Shown piece after piece: positions 17,670 through 26,236 of a stretch of DNA of 64,000 bases; position 1 is the stretch's first letter, and each line of letters opens with the position of its first letter. The position numbers and the translations under genes are program-made. The notes beneath the pieces were generated by a model, which worked only from the letters and a program-made list of their open reading frames with translations, was not told the origin of the DNA and did not search any database. Location of the stretch: contig NZ_FSQT01000001.1 in assembly GCF_900143515.1 (NCBI RefSeq), forward strand, positions 372,001-436,000, read 5' to 3'. This DNA is from Micromonospora cremea (GTDB taxonomy: Bacteria; Actinomycetota; Actinomycetes; Mycobacteriales; Micromonosporaceae).

Positions 17670-18017
17670 TCAACCCCAGAAGATGCCCGTAGGGTCCTGG
17701 TCAAGTTCGTTGAGCAGGTAGTTGATGTTCGTGGTGGGCGGGGCGAGGTCGTATCGGTGGAAGCGCAGGTTGCGGTCTCGGTAGTACAGGGCCCACGTGC
17801 CGTTGCTCTTGGTGTACCTCATGCGTGCGAGGGGGAGCCTCGTCCACTCCGGCCCGATGTGGGCACGCCACGGCGCTCGGCATTCGACGACGGTGACGTG
17901 CCGAGCCGCCTCCTCGCATTCAATGCGTACCTGGTCGCGGGCACGTTCAGGGACGCGCTGGTCGCACCAACGGCGGACGCGGGCCACGTCGAGTTCGGGG
18001 AGTCCGGTAGCTGCCAT
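17670..18017 (-). CDS. DUF3024-family protein
   Basis: Small soluble protein of 115 residues in the DUF3024 family of unknown function. The family's conserved body is evident: VRIECEEAARHVTVVECRAP, then WRAHIGPEWTRLPLARMRYT and WALYYRDRNLRFHRYD. I chose the ATG at 18017 (MAATGLPELDVARVRRWCD) because GGGAGA lies upstream and relatives begin at this point; the frame is open to 18077. Neighbours give no functional clue. The stop lies 20 bases from the second-family repeat. Confidence 0.75.
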   Translation of the reverse strand: MAATGLPELDVARVRRWCDQRVPERARDQVRIECEEAARHVTVVECRAPWRAHIGPEWTRLPLARMRYTKSNGTWALYYRDRNLRFHRYDLAPPTTNINYLLNELDQDPTGIFWG

Positions 18018-18217
18018 CCGTGCAGTCTCCCGTGCGAGGAAGTCCTCGATCGTCGGCCTGCCGCCGAGCCGGAGCAAATCACTTTTCGGCCGCCGTCCGC
18101 GGTTGACGTGCCGTCGTCACAGGTCATGCGACGAAGAGCGCGACCCTGCTTACTCTGGGCTGCGCGTGTGGGGTCGTTCGTTCGAAGCTTTGCCGGGAGC
18201 AGGATTATCGTGGCCCG

Positions 18218-18688
18218 ATGCTTGATTTCAGCAGGTTTGACCTGGAGGAGATCGCCACCGCGCTGGCGGACCAGACTGACTACGAGCACCGATGGCTGAT
18301 CAACCCGCAGACGGGCGCGATTGTGTTCTGGACGGCGGACGATGGCGTCGATGGGCGGACGCCGGTTGACCTCGACGATTTGGATCTGGTGTGTATCGAG
18401 CCGCTGCCGTCCTACGTCTGGTACCAGGACATGGCCGACTTCGCCGAGAGGATCAGCGACGAGGCAGCCGGGCGGGGACTGGCGCGAGCCATCCAGGGCA
18501 AGGGCGCCTTCCGCCGGTTCAAGGACGAGCTGCACGAGGAGTATCCGCACCTGCTGCCGGTGTGGCACACCTTCCGCGACGCCCGCGCCCAGCGTCGGGC
18601 AGTTGAGTGGCTCGCCGACAACTCGCTCATCGACGACGAAACGGCCACGCGATTCGTGACCGAGCACCCGGACCCCGATCTGCCCTGA
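18218..18688 (+). CDS. UPF0158-family protein
   Basis: Soluble acidic protein of 156 residues, assigned to UPF0158 by its overall pattern: a start at FDLEEIATALADQTDYEHRW, a central QDMADFAERISDEAAGRGL and a middle AIQGKGAFRRFKDELHEEYP. The family has no established biochemical role. It stands alone, divergent from the DUF3024 gene. The ATG at 18218 starts the conserved region. Confidence 0.8.
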   Translation: MLDFSRFDLEEIATALADQTDYEHRWLINPQTGAIVFWTADDGVDGRTPVDLDDLDLVCIEPLPSYVWYQDMADFAERISDEAAGRGLARAIQGKGAFRRFKDELHEEYPHLLPVWHTFRDARAQRRAVEWLADNSLIDDETATRFVTEHPDPDLP

Positions 18689-18739
18689 CTCGGGTGCCCA
18701 GACAGCGGTGATCCCGAACGCCAACCGCGTAGATCTGCC

Positions 18740-19030
18740 GGCACGGGGGAGCAGATGGGGAGCAGCAGGGTGCACTGAACGCCGCGCAACTGCACTCAAC
18801 AGCGTTGAACTACTGTGAACGGCACTGGCCCGACCTGCGGTTCTACGTTTTAGCTGGTCAGAGGCGGTGCAGCGTCCCGGTTCACACAGCAGTGCTCAAC
18901 GGCTTTGAACGGACGTCAACTGCTGTCTATGTCGTCTGGTGGGGGAGTGTGAGCAGGTCAGGGCGGTAACGACCCGGTGTGGTGGTCGCGCCTTGCGTTG
19001 GGAGCAGATTGGGTGCAGGCCGGCGAAGTG
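18740..19030. other. non-coding region with TGAAC/TCAAC and GGGAGCAGAT repeats, possible att-type remnant
   Basis: Between two genes (18689-19416) there is no convincing coding frame. It holds clustered TGAAC or TCAAC pentamers at spacings of about 10-20 bases (18775-18925), and two copies of a GGGAGCAGATxGGGxGCAG motif near 18746 and 19000. Such arm-site-like clusters occur next to integrases of actinomycete integrative elements, but no adjacent integrase or tRNA is seen. I treat it as a possible remnant only. Confidence 0.35.
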
Positions 19031-19416
19031 GTCACCGTTGCGAAGAGCTCACGCGGCCGTGTCCCGGCCAAGCGGCTGAGCAGCAACGATGTCGCACTCC
19101 GGAGCGATTGACCTCCCAGTGGACGCCGAAGTGGTCAGGGCTCGCTGCTCCCAGGATGGCTCGTGTCTGCCGGGGTCACGGGTCGCCTAGCGTCACAGAG
19201 GGAGACGTGCCATTCACCGACAGGGGTCGTCTTGCCCGCCATGCCGAACCGGTAGCTGGTCCCGTCAGCTGAGACCCGGATCCCACCTGCAAAACGCCAT
19301 GACCAGCGCATCGGTCGTGGTGACCTCTTCGGCCGACCCGAAGGTGTCAGCGTTGGTGCTTCCGGTTGTCAGTCGGGCGACGTCCGCACATGTCGAAGAG
19401 CGGATGCCCAGGGCCT

Positions 19417-20025
19417 CTACTGACAGCGTTCGAAAGTCGCTGCGATAACCTCCGCAGCTTCGCGAGTTTGTGTCGAATGCGCCAAGAGCGCCTGAGCCGT
19501 CAAGACCAAGACCCGGTCCGAGTCGTACGAGATCGTCCAGTGCCCCTGCCACCACGGCTCTTCGTTGTGCTGATAGCCCAACTCGATCAATCTGGAGCCG
19601 TCGTCGGCCACGCGCTGATCCAGAACCGTCTGCCCAGCGGCGACAAGGGCGTGCGGATCTACCAGTCGTTCCTTCGCTACCGGGCCTTGAGGGAAGACGG
19701 TCGCCTCGCCCGGGCCGTGCAGGTAGAACGGTGTGCCGTCGCCTTGGTCCTGCGGTGACTCAACGGTGAACTGAGTGGGCCAGCGCAGACGGAAGGCAGA
19801 CGTCTCGACGAACCAGCAGGGATGGCTCGGCCCAACTGCAACGTCCACGACGTCTCCACCGTCGGTGAGTTGATGGGGATCGATTACCACCTGTGCGGGT
19901 CCGGAGGGAGTCCAGCGAGTGACCCGTACGGCGGCCGAGCCGGCCTGGTGTCGCTCGAACATGTACGGCCAGTGCGGTGTCAGCGCTATTCCGTAGCCGG
20001 CCAACCGGGCGAAGGCATGTCCCAC
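19417..20025 (-). CDS. hypothetical protein, 202 residues
   Basis: Soluble protein that I do not recognise. It opens MGHAFARLAGYGIALTPHWP and contains several WxxxxF/W elements (CWFVETSAFRLRWPTQFTVE, EEPWWQGHWTISYDSDRVLV), giving a beta-rich look. There is no signal peptide or membrane segment. Codon use is normal for the window. The start is the ATG at 20025, 51 bases from repeat copy E. Function unknown. Confidence 0.55.
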   Translation of the reverse strand: MGHAFARLAGYGIALTPHWPYMFERHQAGSAAVRVTRWTPSGPAQVVIDPHQLTDGGDVVDVAVGPSHPCWFVETSAFRLRWPTQFTVESPQDQGDGTPFYLHGPGEATVFPQGPVAKERLVDPHALVAAGQTVLDQRVADDGSRLIELGYQHNEEPWWQGHWTISYDSDRVLVLTAQALLAHSTQTREAAEVIAATFERCQ

Positions 20026-20075
20026 GGTGTCGCAGCCTAGCTGATCATCGTACGAACCTTGCCCGCCGAGATCAG

Positions 20076-20167
20076 GTGCACGGATCTGCCGCGATCCGCG
20101 CGCTGCGGAGCGTGATCGCCCAGCAGCAGCCCTCGGAGGGTCCGGACATGCCGAGTTGAGTACGTCG
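20076..20167 (+). repeat. attC-like repeat, copy E
   Basis: Left core CGGATC-TGCCGC-GATCCG is a perfect 6+6+6 site (20081-20098). The right core is GTCCGGAC, spacer ATGCCGA and box GTTGAGT followed by ACGTCG. GTTGAGT fits the integron R' consensus GTTRRRY. Confidence 0.7.
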
Positions 20168-20199
20168 AGACGCTCGGATAGGCCCTCATCTCTGAATTT

Positions 20200-20715
20200 T
20201 CATCCTGTGTAGCGGTTGGCTTGGACGTGGTGCAGGACGAGGATGGCCTGCACGATGGCGGTCGCGCGGCGTGGGCAACAGCGCAGCTTGGTGAGGATCT
20301 TCCAGGTCTTGAGGGTGACGATGGCGCGTTCGCCGCGGGCGTGGATCCTGGCGTGTGCTCGGTTGACCGCCTTCTGCCTGCGTGACAGTTTCGGGTGGCG
20401 CCGGTGCCGCTTGAACGGGGTGCGCACGCTGCCCCGGGCGCCTTGGTAGCCCTTGTCGGCGAACGTCATCACATCCGCGTTGGTTGGCGCGTCGATGATG
20501 TCATGGGTGCGCGCGGCGGTCAGGTCGTGGGTTGAGCCCGGCAGCGCCGGCGATGCCCACCCGAGTCGGCCGAACGCGTCTGCGACGACCTGCACGTTCA
20601 CGCCATGGCGCTTGTGCTTACCCGAGTAGTACGGCTTGTGATCCGCGACGCGGTCGATCGGGATCAGCGTGCCGTCCAGGATGGCACGAGGCTGCATATC
20701 AAGCAGCGCCCAGCG
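20200..20715 (-). pseudogene. IS5-family transposase, truncated at its N-terminus
   Basis: Only the C-terminal catalytic part remains (about 170 residues). It has Asp in ILDGTLIPIDRVADHKPYY, Asp in VMTFADKGYQGARG and Glu in ARGERAIVTLKTWKILTKLR. Upstream of about 20715 the frame loses similarity, so the helix-turn-helix part is missing and the protein should be inactive. Its last bases, encoding VQANRYTG, recur in decayed form at 29607-29650 and 30239-30340, showing that more copies once existed. Confidence 0.8.
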
Positions 20716-20837
20716 CGAGGTCCCCCTGCGAGAGGCCGGGTAGGGGCCCGCGAGTCGCGCAACCCATCCCCGACAGGGCATAGTGTCCCGCGGCGTCATC
20801 GGCCGATGTCGCCTGCCCGTGGAGAGGGTGGTAGGAA

Positions 20838-22001
20838 GTGACGACGCGCTTACGTGCCCGATGGGCCCGGGCCGCCGTATTGATCGCGCTGACCGGGGGG
20901 ACGCTCGCGGTTTCCGCGGCACCCGTGGCGGGCGCCCCGGCACCCATCAGCATCCTGAGCGTGTCGGCGGAGAACGTGAAGCCCGGCGACAAGGTTCGCG
21001 TTCAGTTCCGCGTCACGAACAACGGGAGCGGGGCCGAAACGGCCATCGTGGTGGTCAGTGGCGGCCTGCAATGCACCACGGGCTGCCGGGCGGAGCCGAA
21101 CCTCAAACCCGGCCAGAGCCAGGACTTCCAGGCCACCGTCGTCGCGCCCCAGGTGAACGCGGGCGAGACCCTCGGTCTCAACATCTCGGTCGCCGTACGG
21201 CTCGGCGGGCAGAACAGCTTCGACTACAAGATGGTCTACATTCACGGCCCGGGCACGTCGCAACCCGGCGCGGGCACGTCGCAACCCGGCGCGGGCGCGC
21301 CGCAACCCGGTGCGGACAAGCCATCGTCCGAGGTGGACGGGGTGTCCGGCCAGGTGGGCGACACCAGCGGCAAGGCGATCGGCGGCGTGGCCCTGACCGT
21401 CCGGGACAGCGCCGGGCACGAATACCGTACGACGAGCGACCGGAGCGGCCGGTTCTCGATCAAGTCGGGCGCCGGCAAGACGATCGCCGAGGGCCGGATC
21501 ACGGTCGTCGCGGCCCTGGACGGCTATCGCACCACCCGCACGACCGTACGGGGCTCCGCCGGTGACACCGCGAGCGTTCGGCTGACCTTGGCCGCCGTGG
21601 CCGCGCCCGCCAAGACCCCGCCGTCGCCCACCGCAACGGCGACAGCGGACGAGGCTCCCGAGCCGGAGACCAGCGTAGCCGCGGCGGCACCCCCCGCCCT
21701 CGAAGCTGTCAGCGACGAGGGCAGCGGTTCGCTGCCGTTCATCCTGGGCGGCCTGCTGGTCGCCGCCGGCCTGGGCGCACTGGCCCTGATGGTGAACCGC
21801 CGCCGGAACACGCCGGACAAGCCGGCTCCGCACGCGGCGACTCAGCTGACGGCGCCGGCCGGAGCGGGCATGAGCGACGCACCGACCGCGGTGCTGCACA
21901 CGAGGCCGCCGGCCGACGGGTTCCCCGGCCCGTACAGCGGGCCCCCGCAGGGCGGCATCCAGCAGCTCAGCCACGACCCATACGGCGGGCCGGCCCTCTA
22001 A
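20838..22001 (+). CDS. secreted, membrane-anchored protein with CARDB-like and carboxypeptidase-regulatory-like domains
   Basis: Cell-envelope protein of 387 residues. A signal peptide is clear (basic start, LIALTGGTLAVSAAPVAGA). Residues 35-130 look like a CARDB-type beta-sandwich (VKPGDKVRVQFRVTNNGSGA). A linker holds tandem QPGAGTS repeats. Residues 165-250 resemble a carboxypeptidase regulatory-like fold (GVALTVRDSAGHEYRTTSDR). A Pro/Ala/Thr-rich region precedes one membrane segment (PFILGGLLVAAGLGALALMV) and a long cytoplasmic tail ending in SHDPYGGPAL. No LPXTG motif is seen. The GTG start has a weak GAGAGG upstream. A surface structural role is likely. Confidence 0.7.
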   Translation: MTTRLRARWARAAVLIALTGGTLAVSAAPVAGAPAPISILSVSAENVKPGDKVRVQFRVTNNGSGAETAIVVVSGGLQCTTGCRAEPNLKPGQSQDFQATVVAPQVNAGETLGLNISVAVRLGGQNSFDYKMVYIHGPGTSQPGAGTSQPGAGAPQPGADKPSSEVDGVSGQVGDTSGKAIGGVALTVRDSAGHEYRTTSDRSGRFSIKSGAGKTIAEGRITVVAALDGYRTTRTTVRGSAGDTASVRLTLAAVAAPAKTPPSPTATATADEAPEPETSVAAAAPPALEAVSDEGSGSLPFILGGLLVAAGLGALALMVNRRRNTPDKPAPHAATQLTAPAGAGMSDAPTAVLHTRPPADGFPGPYSGPPQGGIQQLSHDPYGGPAL

Positions 22002-22335
22002 TACTGTTGCGGCGGTTCGTAGCTTCCGAGCGTGCTGAGTCGTATGCGGTAGTGGAAGTTACGGGCTCGTTGGAGGCAGCCGCGGCGGAAGGTCGGCCAG
22101 GTCAGTACGTGTTCGGCGGTGTGCTGGATGGTCAGGACGAGCGCGGCGAGTAGGCGCCTGATCTCGTTGACGGTCAGCGGGATCAGGCCGTCCTCGTCGC
22201 TGTCGCCGGGTGTTTGCTGGTGGCGTTCCCAGTGGTGCGGGTGACGATGAGGAACGCGGCGGCCATGGCCAGGGTGATGTGGGCGTACCAGACGTCGTAG
22301 CGGCGGAGATCTGGTACTGGTCGAGTGCCTCCGGG
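21998..22335 (-). pseudogene. IS701-family transposase remnant
   Basis: The C-terminal motif LIPLTVNEIRRLLAAL matches the ends of the intact IS701 transposases at 41603 and 54077. Upstream pieces (ALDQYQ; RYDVWYAHITLAMAAAFLIV) fall in other frames, so several frameshifts and a large 5' deletion have killed the gene. Confidence 0.75.
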
Positions 22336-22498
22336 AGCTGGGCGTTTTCTCGGGGGAGTCCACGGCGACGGAGGTCAGTCGAAGTGGCAGCGGTCGGCGA
22401 CACGCGTTCCAGGTTCGCTGAGGCAGTCGAACGTGCGCAGGGCGAGGGGTCGACGCCGCTGCTCGCGGATCGTACGCATCGCGTTGCCAACCGCCGAC

Positions 22499-22582
22499 TT
22501 ACTCAACTGCCGCGATCCGCGCGCTACCCGGCGTCACGAAGTGCCGACTCGACCGGCATACGCACATGCCGATGTGCGTGCA
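22499..22582 (+). repeat. attC-like repeat, copy F
   Basis: Left box ACTCAAC fits the integron R'' consensus RYYYAAC exactly and is followed by TGCCGC and GATCCGCGCGCT. The right site ACGCACATGCCGATGTGCGT is a perfect palindrome around the TGCCGA spacer. The rest of 22336-22726 holds nothing else recognisable. Confidence 0.7.
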
Positions 22583-22727
22583 CGGAATCATGTTGTCGAA
22601 CGCAGCGACGTTTACTCAGCTCCGCTAGTCGTGGTGACGGCCGAGGGGGCGTGCGTGGACGTTGCGGAAGGCTGCGCCACAGCCGATAGGTCGTGGGTTT
22701 GGGCGCGGACTGTAGATCCGTCGGCTA

Positions 22728-23964
22728 GTGCCCTGACCACAAACGTTGGCCGGGTTGGGTGACACACCGGGCCGGGTCCGCTGCGTGGACCCGGGGCCGG
22801 TCAAGGCTGTGTAGGTGGCAGAACCCGTTCGAGTACGCCGATTGAGCGATCCAGAAGGCCAGAAGCTGCAACGCCTCGTGCGTCGCGGGACCGGTTCAGC
22901 GGTCCGGCTGCGCCGGGCGATGGTCGTGCTGGCCTCCGCCGGCGGCAACAGCGTGCCGGTCATCGCCCGGCTGGTCCAAGCCGACGAGGACTCCGTCCGT
23001 GGTGTCATTCACCGGTTCAACGAGATGGGAATGCCCAGCCTGGACCCTCAGTGGGCGGGTGGCCGTCCCCGCCAGATCAGTCCTGACGACGAGCAGTTCA
23101 TCGTCTCGACGGCCAACACCCGCCCGACCAAACTCCGGCGCCCATTCACCCGCTGGAGTATCCGCAAACTCGCCGAGTACCTGGCCACCAACCCCGACCG
23201 GAGCGTCCTGGTGGGCCGCGAACGACTGCGGCAACTCCTGCGCAAACACGAGATCACCTTCCAGCGCACGAAGACGTGGAAGGAGTCGAACGACCCGCAA
23301 CGTGAGGCGAAACTGGCCCGCATCGAGCACGTCATGCACCACTTCCCGCACCGGGTGTTCGCGTTCGACGAGTTCGGGCCGCTGGCGATCCGACCGCAGG
23401 CCGGGTCCGGATGGCAGCGCAAAAACCATCCGGACCGGCTGCCTGCGAACTACCACAAACTGCACGGCGTCCGGCAGTTCCACGGCTGCTACTCCGTCGG
23501 TGACGACACCATGTTCGGCGTCATCCACCAGCAGAAATCCGCGGCCAACACCCTCGCCGCCCTGAAATCGATCCGCGCGAAACGGCCGGACGGCGCCCCG
23601 ATCTACGTCATCCTCGACAATCTGTCCGCGCACAAAGGCGCCGCCATCCGGCAGTGGGCGACCCGGAACAAGGTCGAGCTCTGCTTCACCCCGACCTACG
23701 CATCCTGGGCCAACCCGATCGAGGCCCACTTCGGCCCGCTGCGCACCTTCGTCATCGCCGGATCCGACCACCAAAACCACGTCGCCCTCGGTCGCCACCT
23801 GCATCAATACCTACGCTGGCGCAACGCCAACGCCCGCCACCCCGACGTCCTGACCGCTCAACGCCGCGAACGCGCACGCGTCCGCAGCGAACGACAACAC
23901 CGCTGGGGCCACCCCGCAGCCAAGGCCGCCTAACCAACCCGGCGAACGTTTGTGGTCAGGGCAC
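22728..23964 (+). mobile_element. complete IS630-family insertion sequence
   Basis: Inverted repeats of about 30 bp with one mismatch (outer end GTGCCCTGACCACAAACG) flanked by duplicated TA at 22726-22727 and 23965-23966. Length is 1237 bp with one intact transposase. The target TA is part of the TAG stop codon of the neighbouring pentapeptide-repeat gene. Confidence 0.9.
22815..23933 (+). CDS. IS630-family transposase, intact
   Basis: Full-length DDE transposase of 372 residues. N-terminal helix-turn-helix domains bind the ends (VPVIARLVQADEDSVRGVIH). The triad is Asp in RVFAFDEFGPLAI, Asp in IYVILDNLSAHKG and Glu in SWANPIEAHFGPLR. It sits inside a complete element with good inverted repeats and no frame break, so it is probably active. 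The GTG start lies 87 bases inside the left end. Confidence 0.92.
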   Translation: MAEPVRVRRLSDPEGQKLQRLVRRGTGSAVRLRRAMVVLASAGGNSVPVIARLVQADEDSVRGVIHRFNEMGMPSLDPQWAGGRPRQISPDDEQFIVSTANTRPTKLRRPFTRWSIRKLAEYLATNPDRSVLVGRERLRQLLRKHEITFQRTKTWKESNDPQREAKLARIEHVMHHFPHRVFAFDEFGPLAIRPQAGSGWQRKNHPDRLPANYHKLHGVRQFHGCYSVGDDTMFGVIHQQKSAANTLAALKSIRAKRPDGAPIYVILDNLSAHKGAAIRQWATRNKVELCFTPTYASWANPIEAHFGPLRTFVIAGSDHQNHVALGRHLHQYLRWRNANARHPDVLTAQRRERARVRSERQHRWGHPAAKAA

Positions 23965-25586
23965 TAGCTCGCGACTTCCTCGGCCTTGCCGCTCTGAGAG
24001 CCTAGCCGTACCGCAGCGCTATCGGCGGGCAGCCCGATCGGCGGCACTGACCATCCGTCAACGAGCTCGAAGTCGACCGTGCCGCCAGAGAACTTCGCGC
24101 CGTGGAAGTTGACCGTGCCGCCAGAGAACAACGCGTACGGGAAGCCGACGGCGCAGCCAGAGAACTTCGCGTCGTCGAAGTTGACCGTGCCGCCGGAGAA
24201 CATAACCTCGTAGAAGCTGACCATGCCGCCCGAGAACCTCGCGTACCGGAAGTCGACCGTGCCGCCAGAGAACGTCGCGTACGGGAAGCCGACCGTGCCG
24301 CCGGAGAACGTCGTGCCGTGGAAGTCGACCGTGCCGCCGGAGAACGTCGCGCCGTGGAAGTCGACCGTGCCGCCGGAGAACGTCGCGCTGTGGAAGTCGA
24401 CCGTGCCGCCGGAGAACGTCGCGCCGTGGAAGTCGACCGTGCCGCCGGAGAACGTCGCGCCGTGGAAGTCGACCGTGCCGCCGGAGAACGTCGCGCCGTG
24501 GAAGTCGACCGCGCCGCCGGAGAACGTCGTGCCGTCGAAGTCGAGCGTCGTGCCGTTGGCGATGTCGATGCCGCTGAGATTGCCTTCGTGGAAATCGGCG
24601 CCGGTGAAGTCGAACTGGTGTCCCTGCCATCGCTCAACATCGCTCCGCTTCCCGAGTCGGAGATGGTCACGAATCACGCGGATGATCGTGTGCCGCACCT
24701 GCCGTTCCTCAGCGATCTCCCGCCCGGTCACGACCGAGGCGGCGACCGTGCCGTCCTCGGGCTGCGATGATTCCGTATCGGCCGGTTCCTGCGGCGGCGG
24801 CAGTTCCGGCCACGGCATCCGGATGTAGGCGCACAGCACGTCGATGCACGTTTGCCGACCCTCGCGCCAATCATCCGCAAGGCCGGCCAGCGCATACACA
24901 CCCGCGAGCCGGACGGCGGCCCTGTCCGAGCCGAGCTGATCAGCGGCTTTGCCAAAGCGTTCGTTGTACAGCTTCGTGTCTTCCCGATGCTCGGCCGCCT
25001 CGCCCTGATCCTGCTTGCGGTACGCGACCGTCAACGCCACCACCGCGCCGACCCCGGCCACCACCGACAACACAATCTTCATCGCGTCGAACGTGTTAGC
25101 CACCGTCCACGCTGGCGCACCCAACCCGGTCGGCAACGGCTCAAGCCTCGGACGGCCCAGCGCCCACCACAGCAGCGCTCCCATCCCGACCGCGATCGCG
25201 ACCGACAGCACCAGCAAACCGCCGACGTGCGCCCAAAGTGGCAACCAGACCATCGTCGGCACGCGCCGATCCCGCCGGACCGACTCCGGCCACCGGCGCC
25301 GGTGCAATGTCCGTATCGCCCACCAGACCAGGACGAGGGCACCGCCACCGAGCAGTAGCCCCGGCGGCCAGTGCCGGCCCGCCCACGTGATCGCGGTCCG
25401 CCCGACCGCACCCCACCAGCTCGGCGCGACCGTGACCGCACCGACCGCGAGCAGGAGCGCGCTGAACGGCAACAGCCAGCATCGCGAGCGCGCACGAAAC
25501 CCATCCCATAGACCACGCAGCCACGTACCCGCCGTTGCTGCCCATCGACGCGTCATGTCGTCCATTGCATCGAGATTCGGCAACAT
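23964..25586 (-). CDS. membrane-anchored pentapeptide-repeat-like protein
   Basis: Protein of 540 residues. The N-terminal third has four hydrophobic segments (WLLPFSALLLAVGAVTVAPS; GLLLGGGALVLVWWAI; LLVLSVAIAVGMGALLWWAL; IVLSVVAGVGAVVALTVAY). A cytoplasmic region follows (YNERFGKAADQLGSDRAAVR), typical of actinomycete pentapeptide-repeat membrane proteins. The C-terminal third is a solenoid built from a 12-residue period (TFSGGTVDFHGA) that continues normal pentapeptide coils. I chose the ATG at 25586 because GGGGGAG lies just upstream. The stop codon is the target of the adjacent IS630 insertion but is regenerated. Role unknown. Confidence 0.75.
   Translation of the reverse strand: MLPNLDAMDDMTRRWAATAGTWLRGLWDGFRARSRCWLLPFSALLLAVGAVTVAPSWWGAVGRTAITWAGRHWPPGLLLGGGALVLVWWAIRTLHRRRWPESVRRDRRVPTMVWLPLWAHVGGLLVLSVAIAVGMGALLWWALGRPRLEPLPTGLGAPAWTVANTFDAMKIVLSVVAGVGAVVALTVAYRKQDQGEAAEHREDTKLYNERFGKAADQLGSDRAAVRLAGVYALAGLADDWREGRQTCIDVLCAYIRMPWPELPPPQEPADTESSQPEDGTVAASVVTGREIAEERQVRHTIIRVIRDHLRLGKRSDVERWQGHQFDFTGADFHEGNLSGIDIANGTTLDFDGTTFSGGAVDFHGATFSGGTVDFHGATFSGGTVDFHGATFSGGTVDFHSATFSGGTVDFHGATFSGGTVDFHGTTFSGGTVGFPYATFSGGTVDFRYARFSGGMVSFYEVMFSGGTVNFDDAKFSGCAVGFPYALFSGGTVNFHGAKFSGGTVDFELVDGWSVPPIGLPADSAAVRLGSQSGKAEEVAS
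24079..24546 (-). repeat. 36-bp tandem repeats, about 13 units, coding
   Basis: Units of 36 bases, each with GCCGCCGGAGAACGTCG or a close variant, run through the pentapeptide-repeat gene. The central units are nearly identical while outer units diverge, suggesting recent expansion by slippage or unequal exchange. Confidence 0.9.
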
Positions 25587-25860
25587 CCGGCTCCCCCATG
25601 TGGGCGAGGCCGCAGGAAGTCGTACGGACATTCCGCGGACAGAACTTGCCCGAGCGGGCGTCCGCTGCAGGTCATTGCCACTTTGACGCATGGGCTGTAA
25701 ACCCGTCGCCGCTCGCTCGCCCCCAGCTGCCAGCTCATCGATTCTTGGCATCCGCTCATCCGCTGAGAACGCTCGAGCCGCTCGCTGCCGTCGACGCACT
25801 GTGAACGGCGGGGGATGTCGTGGGTGGTGAAGCAGCGCTGGTGTTGTCGGGTCCGGGCTG

Positions 25861-25890
25861 CCCTGGTCGGCGGCAGCCCGCCGACCAGGG
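25861..25890. terminator. strong hairpin
   Basis: CCCTGGTCGGCGG at 25861-25873 pairs perfectly with CCGCCGACCAGGG at 25878-25890, loop of four. It lies in the gap 25587-26236, which otherwise holds only a decayed monooxygenase fragment. Possible bidirectional terminator. Confidence 0.5.
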
Positions 25891-25919
25891 CCACCGGTCA
25901 GCGGCGACCGTCTCGCGGC

Positions 25920-26110
25920 CATCCGGCCGAGATCTGTCAGCGTCGGTTCGGTGGCGGAGGTGACCTGCTGCTCGGTCACCTCGACCTCGGCGATCGGGTG
26001 GCTTCGGGTCGCCTACGCTCCGACGAAGTCGATGTCGGACGCCTTGCGGATGGCACTGCGCCCACCATCGGCCCCGACCAGGTATGCCGTTCGGATCGGC
26101 TCTCCCTCGG
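25920..26110 (-). pseudogene. FAD-dependent monooxygenase fragment
   Basis: EPIRTAYLVGADGGRSAIRK is the second FAD-binding motif (GADGGRS) of aromatic-ring hydroxylases. It continues as DFVGA, a TAG stop, then ATRSHPIAEVEVTEQ in the same frame, also typical of the family. Both ends are missing and an in-frame stop is present, so it is a dead fragment. Confidence 0.6.
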
Positions 26111-26236
26111 TGAGCTTCCGACTTGTGCAGCTGCGCAAAGTGGTCCTTGTGGCGGTGGCGACACCGCGGTGAGGGTGAGCGCAACCCGTGCCGCAAGGAG
26201 TCGGCCGGGCGCTGGACCACCTTGCAGGAGCAACAG

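Noticed and set aside
24079..24546. Regular 36-bp repeats that at first look like a CRISPR array
   Set aside because: The units are contiguous without variable spacers, stay in frame and encode the pentapeptide-like solenoid of a membrane protein. No cas genes are present.
25640..25730. A tRNA-like stretch near GGGCTGTAAACCCG
   Set aside because: Only one arm-like hairpin is present. No acceptor stem, T-loop consensus or CCA-proximal structure could be drawn.
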